Shown in pieces: positions 27,573 to 35,679 of a stretch of 35,679 bases of DNA. Source of the DNA: Candidatus Omnitrophota bacterium (GTDB taxonomy: Bacteria; Omnitrophota; Gorgyraeia; Duberdicusellales; 4484-171); assembly GCA_023819525.1 (NCBI GenBank), contig JAMWCT010000003.1, positions 1 through 35,679 on the forward strand, written 5' to 3'. A program made the position numbers and the translations under genes. Each line of letters opens with the position of its first letter. Positions within the stretch are counted from its first letter, which is position 1. The notes under the pieces were generated by a model. It ran no database searches. It was not told the DNA's origin and saw only the letters and a program-made list of their open reading frames with translations.

Positions 27573-29726
27573 TTACTTTTTACGCAAAAGGAGGACTATA
27601 AAAGAGGCGATATAAATGGTAGAATAAACACCAGAAATAAAACCAACTAATAAACAGAATGAAAAGCCCTTAAGTGCTTCTCCTCCAAAAAGATATATAA
27701 TTGTTGCTACCATAATTGTAGTTATTGAAGTAATAACTGTTCTTGATAGAGTTTGATTCAATGCTTTATTTATAATATCTTTGAAGGTAAATCTTGTAAG
27801 TTTTGGAAAAATTTCTCTAATTCTATCGTATATAACGATAGTATCATTAATAGAATAACCTGCTATAGTTAAAAGTGCGGTAACAATAAGCAGATCTATC
27901 TGATATCCAAAAATTGAAACAAAACCCAAAGATATTAAAATATCATGTAAAAGTGCTACTACGCCAGCTAAAGCGAAATCCCAATGTTTAAATCTAGAGG
28001 CTATATATACCAAAATCCCTAAAAGTGAAAAAACTATTGCAAAGATTGCTTTATTTCGTAGCTCTCTTCCCACAGTTGGCCCAACAGTAGTCACATTAAG
28101 CCTTTCTATTCCTTTAAAATTTTCAGTAAGAACTTTTTCAACCTTATCTGTAACATCATCTTTACTTTTAATAATTATTGCCCCCTCAATATCTTTAAAT
28201 TCCTGAATATTTATCTTATCTAATTTAGCATCTTTTAAAACGCTCCTTATCTTCTCAATACTAACAGGGTGGGTTAATTTATATTCTAAAATTTGACCGC
28301 CCACAAAATCTGTACCAAATATCACATTTTTCTTAGAATAGAAATTAATCATTCCAAAAATAATTATTAAAAGCGACAAAATAAAACAAAAATTCCCATA
28401 TTTTATAAAATCAATTCTCTTTTCTTTTAAAAGCGTAAGCATAGGAAAACGATTTAATTTTAAATTTAAAAGAATAGAAAAAATAGTTTTACCTACATAT
28501 ATAGCAGTAAAAATACTAACTATATTACCTAAAATCAAAGTTGTAGCGAATCCCCTTACAGGACCTGTCCCAAAATAAAATAGAAATGTAGCGGCAATAA
28601 TAGTTGTAATATTTGCATCATAGATTGCTCTTTTTGAATATTCAAAACCATTTTTTATGGCAAGACTTAATGGTTTTTTCTCTGATAACTCTTCCCTTAT
28701 TCTTTCATAAATTAAAACATTCGCATCAACAGCCATACCTAAAGTTAAAATTATACCTGCCACACCAGGAAGAGTTAAGGTGCCTTTTAAGAAGTGTAAA
28801 GTCGCTAAAATAAAAAGAATGTCTAATGCTAAACATACAAACGCTACAACTCCACCTAAAAAATAGTAAAATAACATAAATATAACGACAAAAATCAAAC
28901 CTAAAATTGTAGCGTTTATCCCACGCCTAATAGAATCAGAACCCAAAGTTGGCCCAACACTTCGTTCCTCTTCAACTATCAAAGGAATAGGCAATGCCCC
29001 TGAATTTAAAACAGCAGTTAATAGTCTTGCTTCATCTAATGAAAAGTCTCCGGTAATCTCTGCTTGACCGCTTGTAATGGCTTCTTTTATTTGAGGAGCA
29101 CTCATAACTTTTCCATCTAAAACTATTGCCAATAACTTTCCAACATTTTCCTCTGTAACTTTTGCAAATTTCTTTGCCCCTTCTGGTGTTAATTGCAATT
29201 TTACAGATGGCATACCTATCGCATCAAAACCTACATAGCTTTCAGCTAAATCTGCTCCAACCAAAGATGGTTCGTTGTGTAGCAGTAATTTTGTATCTTT
29301 AAAATCCATCAATGTATAGCCTTCCACGCTCTCGCCTTTTAGAGCAAGAGAATTTTTCATCTTATCATCTTCAACCAACTTAAATTCTAATTTTCCAACT
29401 TCTTTTAACTTTTTAACAAGTTCTCTATCGATAATACCTGGGATCTGGACTAAAATATAATCAGTCCCTTGCAAAGATATAGAGGTTTCTTTTACACCAA
29501 AGTTATCTATTCTATTTCTTATTTTCTCTACTGCCGCAGAAATAGCGCTAGGCACTTTATCTTTTGGTAGATTTGTTGTATCCGCACGAAGAAGTATATA
29601 CATGCCTCCTTTTAGATCTAATCCTAAATTTATCTTTTCTGTAAATGGAAAAATACTAAAGATGCTTAAAACTGCTAATGTTAAAATTATTACAACTCTT
29701 AAATTTAAATCGTTTCTTTTAATCAT
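27573..29726 (-). CDS. secDF: Fused protein translocase SecD-SecF
   Basis: 'INLGLDLKGGMYILL', 'GMAVDANVLIYERIREEL' (SecD) followed in the same ORF by 'GTDFVGGQILEYKL', 'GYSINDTIVIYDRIRE' (SecF). Start MIKRNDL at 29726 overlaps the yajC stop (ATGATTAA). Confidence 0.94.
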   Translation of the reverse strand: MIKRNDLNLRVVIILTLAVLSIFSIFPFTEKINLGLDLKGGMYILLRADTTNLPKDKVPSAISAAVEKIRNRIDNFGVKETSISLQGTDYILVQIPGIIDRELVKKLKEVGKLEFKLVEDDKMKNSLALKGESVEGYTLMDFKDTKLLLHNEPSLVGADLAESYVGFDAIGMPSVKLQLTPEGAKKFAKVTEENVGKLLAIVLDGKVMSAPQIKEAITSGQAEITGDFSLDEARLLTAVLNSGALPIPLIVEEERSVGPTLGSDSIRRGINATILGLIFVVIFMLFYYFLGGVVAFVCLALDILFILATLHFLKGTLTLPGVAGIILTLGMAVDANVLIYERIREELSEKKPLSLAIKNGFEYSKRAIYDANITTIIAATFLFYFGTGPVRGFATTLILGNIVSIFTAIYVGKTIFSILLNLKLNRFPMLTLLKEKRIDFIKYGNFCFILSLLIIIFGMINFYSKKNVIFGTDFVGGQILEYKLTHPVSIEKIRSVLKDAKLDKINIQEFKDIEGAIIIKSKDDVTDKVEKVLTENFKGIERLNVTTVGPTVGRELRNKAIFAIVFSLLGILVYIASRFKHWDFALAGVVALLHDILISLGFVSIFGYQIDLLIVTALLTIAGYSINDTIVIYDRIREIFPKLTRFTFKDIINKALNQTLSRTVITSITTIMVATIIYLFGGEALKGFSFCLLVGFISGVYSTIYIASFIVLLLRKK

Positions 29727-30006
29727 TTTGTCTTTGCTTTTTATAGGATATAGCGTTTTTATCAATTTCTATCTTTACATTATCGTCTATCCGCAAGACA
29801 AATGTTTTTTCTTTCACATTTACAATAACCCCATGTATACCCCCAATTGTCACCACCTCATCGTTTTTCTTTAAACTATTAATCATCTGAATATGTTCTT
29901 GTTGTCTTTTTTGTTGAGGCTTTATTAAAATAAAATACACAATCAAAAAAATAAAAAAAAATGGAATCAATTGAATAAATAAAACGTGTGGATTTGCCGA
30001 CTGCAT
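29719..30006 (-). CDS. yajC: Preprotein translocase subunit YajC
   Basis: 95 aa; 'FFFIFLIVYFILIKPQQKRQQEHIQMINSLKKNDEVVTIGGIHGVI'. Confidence 0.95.
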   Translation of the reverse strand: MQSANPHVLFIQLIPFFFIFLIVYFILIKPQQKRQQEHIQMINSLKKNDEVVTIGGIHGVIVNVKEKTFVLRIDDNVKIEIDKNAISYKKQRQND

Positions 30007-30007
30007 T

Positions 30008-30268
30008 TTAGAGTGTTTTTTCTACATTAGTAGTTTTTTTATAACGCTTATATAATGAAATAACTGTCTGGCTTGGTTTTGCGCCCTTTTTTAACCAACT
30101 CTGATACTTTTCTATATCAATTTTTAAAAGTTCCTCTTTAGGGCTGTAGTAACCTATCGCTTCAACAAAATTAGAGTCTCTTGCTTTTCTACGTTCTATG
30201 ACAACAATCTTAAAATTATGCCTTCCTTTGACGGCTTTACCAGCACGATGCAATCTTATTCTTAACAT
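30008..30268 (-). CDS. rpsP: 30S ribosomal protein S16
   Basis: 'MLRIRLHRAGKAVKGRHNFKIVVIERRKARDSNFVEAIGYYSP'; start revised to ATG 30268 after GGAGGAGGA. Confidence 0.96.
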   Translation of the reverse strand: MLRIRLHRAGKAVKGRHNFKIVVIERRKARDSNFVEAIGYYSPKEELLKIDIEKYQSWLKKGAKPSQTVISLYKRYKKTTNVEKTL

Positions 30269-30269
30269 C

Positions 30270-30647
30270 TCAATCCTCCTCCTCTTCTGAAAAAACAAAT
30301 TCTGGGTCAATTATAGGTTTGTACGGTGGAGCAAGAAAAGTTACAACTTCATATACTCCCACAAAAAATCTTCTGGCCGTATAGGTTAAACCTTTTAAAG
30401 GCCCCCAAAAAATACCTGTAGCTTCACCTTTTTCTTTGGTGACTTTTACAGCCTGCCGTGGTATCTCAACCCAACATAAAGCAGTATTTGCAATACCTCT
30501 TGAAATTTTGCGCAAAGGATTATACTCCCAAGTTGTATTTTTAGATGTTTCCTCATCTTGAGTTTTTTCTTGAGCAAAGGTTATTGGTAAAAATAAAAAA
30601 ACTAATACTACAACTAAATATGAGATTTTTTTATTCATATTTTTCAC
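30270..30647 (-). CDS. Small secreted protein, TIGR04073-like (exosortase-associated family)
   Basis: Signal peptide, then 'NPLRKISRGIANTALCWVEIPRQAVKVTKEKGEATGIFWGPLKGLTYTARRFFVGVYEVVTFLAPPYKPIIDPEFVF'; family assignment from pattern memory. Confidence 0.65.
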   Translation of the reverse strand: MKNMNKKISYLVVVLVFLFLPITFAQEKTQDEETSKNTTWEYNPLRKISRGIANTALCWVEIPRQAVKVTKEKGEATGIFWGPLKGLTYTARRFFVGVYEVVTFLAPPYKPIIDPEFVFSEEEED

Positions 30648-30664
30648 CCCTTACTTATTATACA

Positions 30665-32065
30665 CTATATTCGCAAAATTGGAATAAAAATTTGTGCAAC
30701 TTTAAAATAAATTATAAGACCGCAAACATCAACAATGCTTGTAGTAATTGGGCCGGCTAAAACTGCGGGATCTAGACCAATTTTTTTTGAAATTAAAGGG
30801 AGCGCCACGCCTGTCGTGATTGCCAGTATAGCAATCAACATCATGCTTAACCCCACTACAACAGCAACTGAAAAGTCTTTTTGTAAAAGCAATGCTCGCA
30901 TAAATGCAACACTACCAACAATCAAACTCATAAATAGCGCCGCCACACTTTCTAATCTAATAACTTTAAAAATATTTTTAAAATCAACATCGCCTGTGGC
31001 TAAACCTCTAATGATAGTCGTTGAAGTTTGCGCACCAGCATTACCTCCGGTATCTAAAAGCATAGGAATAAAAAAAGTTAAAGCAATCACCGAGCTTAAA
31101 AGATGCTCAAAATTTTTTAAAACAGTTCCTGTTAAAAAATCAAATATTAATAAAAGCACAAGCCACCCTGCGCGCCTTTTAACTAAATCAAATGCTTTTG
31201 CTTGTGCATAACTAATTATCTTTCCACCCCTAGCAGTCATTTTACCTATTTCATATATATCTTTTGTAGTTTCCTTTTCCATAATATCAACCATATCATC
31301 TATTGTGATAATACCTAAAAGTACGTTGTCTTTATCTACTACTGGAACGTCTAATAAATCATATTTTTTAAATTGCCTTGCTACCTCTTGCAAATTAGTT
31401 GTAGTTTCAACTTTAATAAACTCGGGCAAAGTCATTATATCCTTTATATATATATCTGGTGGCGCTTTTAAAAGATCCTGCAATGAAACACTACCGATAA
31501 GTTTATGGTTCCCATCTGTGACATAAATTGAATATACATTTTCCCGATGAGTTGAACGCAAATTTTCTTGCAAGAAAATTAAAGCCTGCTTTGCTGTCAT
31601 ATCTTTCTTAAACTCAACAAAATCAGTTGTCATAAGACTACCTGCTGTTCCTTCTTTATACTGAAGAAGTTTTCTAACATTTTGGGCTTGTTCTTTACTG
31701 ACTAAACTAAAAAGTTTTTTCACACTGTGAGATGAAAGCTCTTTAAATAGATCTGCCCTATCATCTGGTGCCATCTCATTAATAATCTGAGCAACTTCAT
31801 TATTATCTATATTATTTAAAATAAAATTTTGCTCATAAAAAGGGAGATTTTCAAAAACTTCAATTGCTTTTCTTGTGCCTAATAATTTAAAAACAATAAT
31901 TTTTTCTTGCTGGCTTAAGTTGTGCCACCCTTCTGCTAAATCCATTGGATGCATATTTTTAAGAAGTTGTTTTAAGTTATTAAAATCTTTTTTTAAAAGA
32001 AATTCTTTTATCTCTGGTAAAAATAATGCAAATAAATCAATATTTTTTTTCATATGATTTGGCAT
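30665..32065 (-). CDS. mgtE: Magnesium transporter MgtE
   Basis: 466 aa; MgtE_N repeats, CBS pair, 'DTGGNAGAQTSTTIIRGLATGDV', C-terminal TM domain. Confidence 0.96.
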   Translation of the reverse strand: MPNHMKKNIDLFALFLPEIKEFLLKKDFNNLKQLLKNMHPMDLAEGWHNLSQQEKIIVFKLLGTRKAIEVFENLPFYEQNFILNNIDNNEVAQIINEMAPDDRADLFKELSSHSVKKLFSLVSKEQAQNVRKLLQYKEGTAGSLMTTDFVEFKKDMTAKQALIFLQENLRSTHRENVYSIYVTDGNHKLIGSVSLQDLLKAPPDIYIKDIMTLPEFIKVETTTNLQEVARQFKKYDLLDVPVVDKDNVLLGIITIDDMVDIMEKETTKDIYEIGKMTARGGKIISYAQAKAFDLVKRRAGWLVLLLIFDFLTGTVLKNFEHLLSSVIALTFFIPMLLDTGGNAGAQTSTTIIRGLATGDVDFKNIFKVIRLESVAALFMSLIVGSVAFMRALLLQKDFSVAVVVGLSMMLIAILAITTGVALPLISKKIGLDPAVLAGPITTSIVDVCGLIIYFKVAQIFIPILRI

Positions 32066-32072
32066 AATAAAC

Positions 32073-33545
32073 TTATTTATTAGAGTATCGCAATGCTAAA
32101 ATTTGCGCCTTTGCTTTATTAAGTGTCTCATAGTATTCTTTTTCTGGTATTGAATCATAAACAATACCTGCACCAGCTTGAACATAAGCTTTTTTATTTT
32201 TAAATACAATAGTTCTAATTATTATACAAGTATCTAAACTATTTGTGAAGGAAAAATATCCAACGCAACCGGCATATATTCCGCGGCAAGTTGGTTCTAG
32301 TTCATTGATTATCTGCATAGCGCGTACTTTCGGCGCACCACTTACTGTTCCTGCAGGAAAACAACTTATTAATACATCAAACATTGTTTTTTTATCATCT
32401 ACTTTTGCGCAAACCTCACTCACTATATGCATAACATGCGAAAATCGCTCAATAGCCATAAAAATAGGGACAGAAACGCTTTTATTTTTCGCAACTCTAC
32501 CTAAATCATTGCGCGCTAAATCAACAAGCATAATATGTTCTGCTCTTTCCTTAGTATCATTAATTAAGTTTTCAGCTAATTTTCTATCTTCAACTTCATC
32601 TTTTCCACGCCTTCGTGTCCCGGCTATTGGTCTAGTTATAATTCTGCCCTTTTCACATCGCAATAACATTTCAGGTGATGAGCCTGCGATTTTTGTCTTT
32701 CCAAAATCTAAATAAAACATATAAGGAGAGGGGTTTAGGATACGTAGATATCTATAAGCATCAAATGGTCTACCTTTAAAATCAAAAGAAAATCTTTGAG
32801 ATAGCACAATCTGAATTGCTTCTCCTTCTTTTATATAAAACTTTGCCTTTTTAACTGCTTTAATAAAATCATCTTTCTTAAAATTTGATTTGTACTTAAG
32901 TTTCTTTAGAACAAACAGAAGTGGAGATAATTTTACTGGTCTATTTATTAAGTTATATATGTAGTTGATTTTATTGACTTCTTTAAAATATAATTTTTTT
33001 ATCTGTTTAGAGTTTTTTGTAAAAATAAAAGATAAAATTTCGATTTGTTTAGTTATGTGATCGCATATTATCAAAAATTTTGTAAAAATAAAATAGGTAT
33101 CAAAAGTATTTAGATCGTTGGCTAACTTCTTACCTATCTGCTCATAAAATCTTATCACGTCATATCCTATATAACCTACAAATCCACCAAAAAAACGCAA
33201 ATTTTCTTTTGGCGCAACTTTGAATTTCTTCATAAAATTACTTAGCTCATAAATGGGATCGAATTTTGTTTTAAATTTTGTTACTTTTTTATCTGCTATA
33301 TAAATTTTTTCTCCTTTACTTTTAAAAGTGTAAATTGGACAAAAACCCAAAAATGAAAACCTACTAATCTTTTCTTCACCTTCAACTGATTCTAAAAGGA
33401 AACTTTCACCTGCTAAATTTTTTTTTAGAGTGTAATATATTGAAATTGGCATGACATTATCTACATAGAATTTATGCGAGAGAACTAAAATATCATTATT
33501 TTTTGATAATTTTATAAAAGTACCTATATTTGGGGTAATCTTCAT
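32073..33545 (-). CDS. trpE: Anthranilate synthase component I
   Basis: 'SFLLESVEGEEKISRFSFLG', 'GEAIQIVLSQRFSF', 'RPIAGTRRRGKDEVED', 'AERAEHIMLVDLARNDLGRV'-type chorismate-binding motifs, 'FPAGTVSGAPKVRAMQII'. Confidence 0.94.
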   Translation of the reverse strand: MKITPNIGTFIKLSKNNDILVLSHKFYVDNVMPISIYYTLKKNLAGESFLLESVEGEEKISRFSFLGFCPIYTFKSKGEKIYIADKKVTKFKTKFDPIYELSNFMKKFKVAPKENLRFFGGFVGYIGYDVIRFYEQIGKKLANDLNTFDTYFIFTKFLIICDHITKQIEILSFIFTKNSKQIKKLYFKEVNKINYIYNLINRPVKLSPLLFVLKKLKYKSNFKKDDFIKAVKKAKFYIKEGEAIQIVLSQRFSFDFKGRPFDAYRYLRILNPSPYMFYLDFGKTKIAGSSPEMLLRCEKGRIITRPIAGTRRRGKDEVEDRKLAENLINDTKERAEHIMLVDLARNDLGRVAKNKSVSVPIFMAIERFSHVMHIVSEVCAKVDDKKTMFDVLISCFPAGTVSGAPKVRAMQIINELEPTCRGIYAGCVGYFSFTNSLDTCIIIRTIVFKNKKAYVQAGAGIVYDSIPEKEYYETLNKAKAQILALRYSNK

Positions 33546-33547
33546 AT

Positions 33548-33889
33548 TTAAATTTCAATTTTTCTATAAAAACAACTCCAATTGCCGGTATGGCATGCAG
33601 CACCAACCTGCTTAACTTTTATAAGCAAAGCATCTTTATCACAATCATAAAAAATTTCTTTTACATATTGAATGTTTCCGGAAGTCTCACCTTTCCTCCA
33701 TAAGAGTTTTCTTGAACGTGAATAAAAACAAGTCCGCTTCTCAGTCAAAGTAATTTTTAAAGCTTCCCTGTTCATATAGGCAGCCATTAATACATCTTTA
33801 GTATCAATATCTTGAATGATAGCTAAAATCAAACCCTTATCGTCAAATTTTAATCTCGGAATTTTTCTTAAATTGACTTTTTTTCTCAT
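33548..33889 (-). CDS. hisI: Phosphoribosyl-AMP cyclohydrolase
   Basis: '[40 protein letters not shown]', '[26 protein letters not shown]'. Confidence 0.96.
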   Translation of the reverse strand: MRKKVNLRKIPRLKFDDKGLILAIIQDIDTKDVLMAAYMNREALKITLTEKRTCFYSRSRKLLWRKGETSGNIQYVKEIFYDCDKDALLIKVKQVGAACHTGNWSCFYRKIEI

Positions 33890-34650
33890 TCTCTCACCTC
33901 TATATTCTTTTCCTTAAGGTATTTTTTTATTTCCTTTATCCGATACCGCCGATAATGAAATATTGATGCCGCTAAAGCCGCTGAAGCAGGAGTTTTTTTA
34001 AAAACTTCAACAAAATGTCGTGGTAAACCAGCTCCACCAGAGGCAATAACAGGAATTTTTACTTCATTACACGCATTTTTAGTTAACTCAATATCAAAGC
34101 CTTCAGTTGTTCCATCACAATCTATACTTGTAAGCAAAATCTCTCCTGCGCCTAATTTTTCAACTTTTTTTGCCCACTCTATTACATCTAAACCTGTTGG
34201 GGTTCTACCTCCTTCTATATAAACTTCCCATTTTTTATTTTGCTTTGGATTTTTTTTAGCATCTATTGCGACTACTATGCATTGACTGCCAAAAATTCTA
34301 CTAACTTTTTTTATTAAACTCGGATCTTTTACAGCAGCAGTATTTAAGGATATCTTGTCTGCTCCTGCTAAAAGGATTTTACGTATATCTTCCACACTGC
34401 TTATGCCACCACCAACTGTAAAAGGGATAAATAAAACTTCTGCTACTTTTTCTACCAATTCGATTATGGTTTTTCGCTTTTCGTAACTTGCGGTTATATC
34501 TAAAAAAACAAGTTCATCCGCGTTTTCCTTCTCATAAAAAAGAGCATTTTTTATAGGCGAACCTGCGTCACGTAAGTTACCAAACTTTACACCCTTAACG
34601 ACTCTTCCTTCATTAATATCTAAACAGGGAATAATCCTTTTTGCTAACAT
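33886..34650 (-). CDS. hisF: Imidazole glycerol phosphate synthase subunit HisF
   Basis: '[28 protein letters not shown]', '[30 protein letters not shown]', '[18 protein letters not shown]', 'PVIASGGAG'. Confidence 0.97.
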   Translation of the reverse strand: MLAKRIIPCLDINEGRVVKGVKFGNLRDAGSPIKNALFYEKENADELVFLDITASYEKRKTIIELVEKVAEVLFIPFTVGGGISSVEDIRKILLAGADKISLNTAAVKDPSLIKKVSRIFGSQCIVVAIDAKKNPKQNKKWEVYIEGGRTPTGLDVIEWAKKVEKLGAGEILLTSIDCDGTTEGFDIELTKNACNEVKIPVIASGGAGLPRHFVEVFKKTPASAALAASIFHYRRYRIKEIKKYLKEKNIEVRE

Positions 34651-34658
34651 AAAATATA

Positions 34659-34667
34659 ATTATATCA
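34659..34667 (-). promoter_or_regulatory. Extended -10 promoter element (TGATATAAT) for hisF
   Basis: Minus strand TG-A-TATAAT (34667-34659); predicted start lands within about 3 nt of hisF ATG 34650. Confidence 0.5.
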
Positions 34668-34800
34668 AAATAAAAATTAAATTAAACAAAATTATTATTT
34701 TAGAAAGGCAGATTTATGCACATCAGATCTAGTTTTAATCTACTTGTTTTTCTAATTTATAAGTAAAAAGAGATCTTTATTTTTGTTTAAAGAATTTTTT

Positions 34801-35040
34801 TTAAGACTTTTTCAACTGCCTGTAGACCTGATATAATTTTTTTGCTTTAAGAAAGTTTTTTAGCCTCTTGATAATTACCTAATTTCGTATAGATATAACC
34901 ACAAACCTCATAAGCTAAAGCATAATTTAAGTCTAATTGGATGGATTTTTGGAGGTATTAAATTGCTTTTTGATAATCTTTTTTTGGTATAAATATTTGT
35001 TTCCTTCCACCTCTTTCTTTAAAGGAATGATTTTTAATAT
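34801..35040 (-). pseudogene. Decayed TPR-repeat protein gene
   Basis: Minus strand reads, with frame changes, 'ILKIIPLKKEVEGNKYLYQ / KKDYQKAI*YLQKSIQLDLNYALAYEVCGYIYTKLGNYQEAKKLS / FLKAKKLYQVYRQLKKS*': TPR consensus broken by an A7-associated frameshift, one in-frame TAA and a second frameshift. Confidence 0.72.
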
Positions 35041-35182
35041 TTTGTCAATTTTTGACTTTTTATTTTATTGCTTACATAAGTTTTGTAATTATATAATAAG
35101 TTATTCTCACTTGTAGTATTAGAAATAGAGGCTCTTTTAAATTGTCAATACTTTTTATTTTAAATTAAAAAATATTCAATAT

Positions 35183-35557
35183 TTATGAAGCTGTTTTTAT
35201 CTTTTCTCCCAATTCTTTTCTTGTTTTAAGCCAATCTTTCCGTAAATTTTCTAATTTTTTATATATTTCATCTTTATCTGACAAAAATTTTTTTGCACCC
35301 TCATTAAGTTTCTCTTGAATTTGTTTATCTTTAGGGTTCTGTTCTAACTGCTGGTATAGCTGTGCTCTTTCATTATGCCAGTTTATGCGCAAAACTCTGT
35401 TTTGATCGTGTAATCTATCTCTTTCAGCGATAAAATTTTGTCTTGCTTTGCTTAACTCTTCCATAAGTTCTTTTTTGCTCTGTGCAAAAGTTGGAATACT
35501 TAATAGACAAATCACAAAAACAACTAAAAACACTACAACCATCTTTTTTAATACCAT
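35183..35557 (-). CDS. Small secreted coiled-coil protein of unknown function
   Basis: Signal peptide (MVLKKMVVVFLVVFVICLLSIPTFAQ) then a charged helical region; ATG 35557 is preceded by GGAGGAGG. Confidence 0.7.
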   Translation of the reverse strand: MVLKKMVVVFLVVFVICLLSIPTFAQSKKELMEELSKARQNFIAERDRLHDQNRVLRINWHNERAQLYQQLEQNPKDKQIQEKLNEGAKKFLSDKDEIYKKLENLRKDWLKTRKELGEKIKTAS

Positions 35558-35679
35558 AAACACCTCCTCCTAGTTTAAATTGTGATAATTTAAATTAAAT
35601 TTATGTTTAAAAATAAAACAAAAATCTATAAAATAAGGACCAAGAGGGTAAAACATCATTTCCCCTGAGCATAAAGGCT

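Noticed and set aside
30735-31211. 158 aa plus-strand ORF antisense to mgtE, and 32245-32715 antisense to trpE
   Set aside because: Both lie wholly within strongly identified minus-strand genes and show no family signature.
35044-35056. GTCAA-TTT-TTGAC palindrome followed by T-run
   Set aside because: Only 5 bp of AT-rich stem with no gene ending nearby on the plus strand; expected by chance in such sequence.
35640-35679. Possible riboswitch or terminator hairpin (AGGGGAAA-TGATG-TTTTACCCT on the minus strand)
   Set aside because: Short imperfect stem, no U-run, truncated by the window edge and no match to a riboswitch core I recognise.
1-35679. CRISPR arrays, insertion sequences, prophage or defence genes
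   Set aside because: No regularly spaced repeats, transposase/integrase motifs or defence-family proteins were found on either strand.

Overview
AT-rich bacterial chromosomal window with almost every gene on the minus strand. Main blocks, left to right: an ABC sugar-type importer (two permeases and a binding lipoprotein); purN; a complete Rnf complex with order rnfC-G-D-E-A-B, preceded by an MFS gene and a tRNA-Thr(CGT); a 3-gene plus-strand island (NspC-like carboxynorspermidine/carboxyspermidine decarboxylase, carboxy(nor)spermidine dehydrogenase, and a divergent SpeD/AdoMetDC-family protein); DUF2344 and radical SAM genes; rodA-mrdA-mreD-mreC-mreB; ilvD; and a long housekeeping run (DUF192, YbgC thioesterase, PsbP-like, rsmA, pdxA, SurA-like, a domain-reduced Mfd, secDF fusion, yajC, rpsP, TIGR04073-like, mgtE, trpE, hisI, hisF). 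A decayed TPR gene lies upstream of hisF, and a small secreted coiled-coil protein is at the right edge. Most interesting: the SpeD homologue keeps the Ser/His/Cys catalytic spacing but has lost AdoMet-binding context and sits beside the carboxyspermidine pathway, which suggests a pyruvoyl-dependent ornithine/arginine decarboxylase. Others are the mini-Mfd, the Rnf operon headed by a tRNA and chained by five ATGA overlaps, a likely ATT start codon on the binding lipoprotein, and the unannotated TPR pseudogene. Lineage is uncertain; an Omnitrophota/PVC-like candidate phylum is a guess only.
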